Of a stretch of 26,011 nucleotides of DNA, positions 24,254 through 26,011 are shown piece after piece. The stretch covers positions 1 through 26,011 of the forward strand of contig DASRJO010000205.1 in NCBI GenBank assembly GCA_035649435.1, given 5' to 3'. Under the pieces are notes generated by a model. The model was given only the letters and a program-made list of their open reading frames with translations, did no database searches and was not told the origin of the DNA. Numbering within the stretch: the first letter of the stretch is position 1; the number at the start of each line of letters is the position of its first letter. The position numbers and the translations under genes are program-made. This DNA comes from DASRJW01 sp035649435. Lineage in GTDB: Bacteria; Krumholzibacteriota; Krumholzibacteriia; G020349025.

Positions 24254-26011
24254 GTGGGAACCCAAAGATTGATGCGTGCGCCGGCTTGGACCGGCGGGGC
24301 CACCGTGTTTGTTTCCTCGGCCCTTGCGGACGAACTGCCTCTCCTCCTGGCAGAGACCACTGCTCCATTCGGTTCCGCTTCCGCTGCGATTGAGAATGCG
24401 CCTGGCCCGCAGCCCTGGAGTGCGCCTGCGGTAGGGCATCCGGTGATTCTGCCGTCCACGGTTGACGAGTGCGATCGGCTGTTGCTCGGGCTCGCGGCGC
24501 TCGCGTCCGTTGTGGCACTGCCGATCGCGCGCGCGTCTGCGGCCGTCGTCCGTCGCGAGGCCTGGCGTGCCTTTGGCTACCTGAACCAAAGCGACTTCAC
24601 CCGCGAACGCCTGCAGCGCAGCCCGCGCTGGCCGCGGGAACAGGCACGCCTGCACACTGTCCTCGAGCAGTACCCACGGCTCGCAGAGGCGTTTTGCGGA
24701 GCCGATGGCGGCGAGCCGCTCGGTCAGGTAGCGACGATCGAGATCGGTCGTGCGGCGACGGCAGACACACTTCTGTGCTGGATCAATCGCGCCCGCACTC
24801 AGCCCTTGCACGAGCTGCGTGCTGCGGCGGCTGAAGCACGGCGAGCGCAAACCGAGAGCGATGGAGCGAACCGAGGCAGTCACTCGGCCGAGGAATCGAA
24901 CTCCGACAGTCGCTCAGCCGATGCTGGCGAAGGGGACGCGGCTGCCTCGCTCGGCCGATCGATCGCAGCGGAGCTTGAACAGGAAGAGTCCGAAGAGAAT
25001 CGAGTCCTCGTTCGCCGGAGTATTCCACCGGATGTGAAGCTCATCTTCGAATCCGGTCTCGGGCTTTTTGGGAACCACGATGGTGGTGACGCAAGCCTGG
25101 CTGGGTTCGTGCAAGCGCTCGAAGGTGAAGCATCGAGCGTCGGCGTCGTGCCGCCAGAGGACTTTCGGCCGCGGCTCCGGCGTCTTGGCGCATCGAATCG
25201 TGGACGAGCTGCATTCAGACAGCGCGTGAAGCCCCTGGGTCGTGGAGTGGCGCCGAAGGCGAAGGACCTGCGGCAGTCCAGAGCTTTGCAGACGCCGGCG
25301 ATGCGCCAGGCGAGGCAGTGCCTGGTGGAGTTCGATCAGGTGCGCCAGCGGCTGGTGCGTTTCGAAGGCAAGTTCGCGGCCTGGGATGCCGAAGACAGAG
25401 CGGGCGGGATGGGGACGTCGCCGGGCGATCTGAAGAGGGGGGACGACAACGCAGGCCGAACCGACGGTCGGAAAAAGCCGCGGGCGCGTGTTCGTGCGTT
25501 GCGTCGTCTCGTGGGGGTGCTGCAGTCGCTCGTGCGTCTCGAAGGCCGCATCGCGATCGACATGGCGGCGTTGCTGCTCGAGATGCACGAGCATCGGGCG
25601 TGGGAGCTGCTCGGGTACTCCGGCTTGGAGAGCTACGTGGAGAACCGTCTGGGCCTCGGAGCCTCGATGGCTCGCCAGCGTGTGGCGCTCGCTCGTGAGA
25701 TCCGGCGGTACGGCTACGTGAGCACGGCCTACCAAGGCCGGGAGATCGGCTTCGTGGCGACGCAATGGGTGGCTCGGACTCTGCGACCGACTCGTGGGGA
25801 GCCGTCGTTGCAAGCGCGCTGGGTACGCCATGCGAAGGAACGGACGGTCAAGCGCTTGCGGGACGAATCGTCTGCTCTGGGGAGCACCCTGCTCGAGGCC
25901 CAGGTGGCGATAGCCGAAGCGATGACCTCCCGGCTGGGTGTGCAGGACCAGAGCGTCAATCGAAATCCATCGGCCGACGGCTCGACGGGCGACAATCGAA
26001 ATCCATCGACC
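24254..26011 (+). CDS. Large HNH-endonuclease-type protein, C-terminus beyond the right edge
   Basis: The frame is open from 24212 (after a TGA at 24209-24211) to the window end, 586 codons from GTG 24254 (AGGTGCC just upstream); ATG 24272 is the other start. The protein holds two related helical modules. The first, near residue 100, reads EAWRAFGYLNQSDFTRERLQ, then LHTVLEQYPRLAEAF, LGQVATIEIGRAATADT and INRARTQPLHELRAA. The second, near residue 449, reads HRAWELLGYSGLESYVENRLG, then ARQRVALAREI, EIGFVATQWVARTL and RHAKERTVKRLRDE. Between them lies an acidic, low-complexity stretch. Such modules precede a C-terminal HNH nuclease in families that I remember from Eisenbacteria and Acidobacteria; the HNH motif itself is not in the window. 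The role (selfish element, DNA repair or defence) is open. Confidence 0.75.
   Translation, partial: MGTQRLMRAPAWTGGATVFVSSALADELPLLLAETTAPFGSASAAIENAPGPQPWSAPAVGHPVILPSTVDECDRLLLGLAALASVVALPIARASAAVVRREAWRAFGYLNQSDFTRERLQRSPRWPREQARLHTVLEQYPRLAEAFCGADGGEPLGQVATIEIGRAATADTLLCWINRARTQPLHELRAAAAEARRAQTESDGANRGSHSAEESNSDSRSADAGEGDAAASLGRSIAAELEQEESEENRVLVRRSIPPDVKLIFESGLGLFGNHDGGDASLAGFVQALEGEASSVGVVPPEDFRPRLRRLGASNRGRAAFRQRVKPLGRGVAPKAKDLRQSRALQTPAMRQARQCLVEFDQVRQRLVRFEGKFAAWDAEDRAGGMGTSPGDLKRGDDNAGRTDGRKKPRARVRALRRLVGVLQSLVRLEGRIAIDMAALLLEMHEHRAWELLGYSGLESYVENRLGLGASMARQRVALAREIRRYGYVSTAYQGREIGFVATQWVARTLRPTRGEPSLQARWVRHAKERTVKRLRDESSALGSTLLEAQVAIAEAMTSRLGVQDQSVNRNPSADGSTGDNRNPST
25958..26008 (+). 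repeat. In-frame 36-bp repeat at the right edge
   Basis: AATCGAAATCCATCG occurs at 25958-25972 and again at 25994-26008, exactly 36 bases apart, so it encodes a 12-residue repeat (NRNPSADGSTGD then NRNPST). Only the start of a second unit is visible; more may lie outside the window. Confidence 0.65.

Overview
The window looks like chromosomal DNA of a GC-rich, Gram-negative, poorly cultured bacterium. Pointers are a β-barrel outer-membrane protein ending in Phe, a secreted nuclease with a C-terminal FlgD-type Ig domain (common in the FCB superphylum and in Candidatus Eisenbacteria or Krumholzibacteria), DUF1579 and M28/S9 peptidases with signal peptides, and a large HNH-family protein of the kind seen in Eisenbacteria and Acidobacteria. 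The lineage is inferred from style of gene content, not from a marker gene. No rRNA, tRNA, CRISPR array, transposase or phage gene was seen.

Layout from left to right. (1) 1-2744, minus strand: start of a lipoprotein cut by the left edge, a LytTR response regulator with its LytS-type histidine kinase, and a secreted DUF1579 protein. (2) 2890-5980, plus: an ATPase/permease pair of the MacB/YbbA-YbbP type. (3) 6022-8115: a secreted WD40-like propeller on minus, then a membrane-anchored α/β hydrolase on plus whose C-terminus, with the catalytic His, is displaced by a one-base frameshift. (4) 8207-12523, minus: two exported peptidases (S9 then M28). (5) 12716-14672, plus: a DEDDh exonuclease and an orphan OppF/DppF-type ATPase. 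(6) 14769-15440, minus: an outer-membrane barrel. (7) 15914-19430, plus: a tight cluster of chorismate mutase-DAHP synthase, CmoA (carboxy-SAM synthase), a membrane isoprenylcysteine-methyltransferase-like protein and a Dch-like enoyl-CoA hydratase. (8) 19683-21865, plus: a secreted endonuclease/exonuclease/phosphatase-family protein and a small membrane protein. (9) 21986-23884, minus: a fusion of a papain-like peptidase with a serine α/β hydrolase. (10) 24254 to the right edge, plus: a large HNH-family protein behind a near-consensus promoter.

The most interesting system is region 7. The first enzyme makes prephenate (via chorismate mutase), and prephenate is the carboxyl donor used by CmoA, the next gene, whose start overlaps the first gene's stop. 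The membrane methyltransferase overlaps the cmoA stop in turn. This suggests a self-supplied carboxy-SAM or prephenate-derived pathway that is not the usual cmoA-cmoB arrangement. A second recurring oddity is degenerate short tandem repeats (16, 44, 22 and 24-25 bp units) directly after, or across, the stop codons of four unrelated genes. A third is the peptidase-hydrolase fusion.
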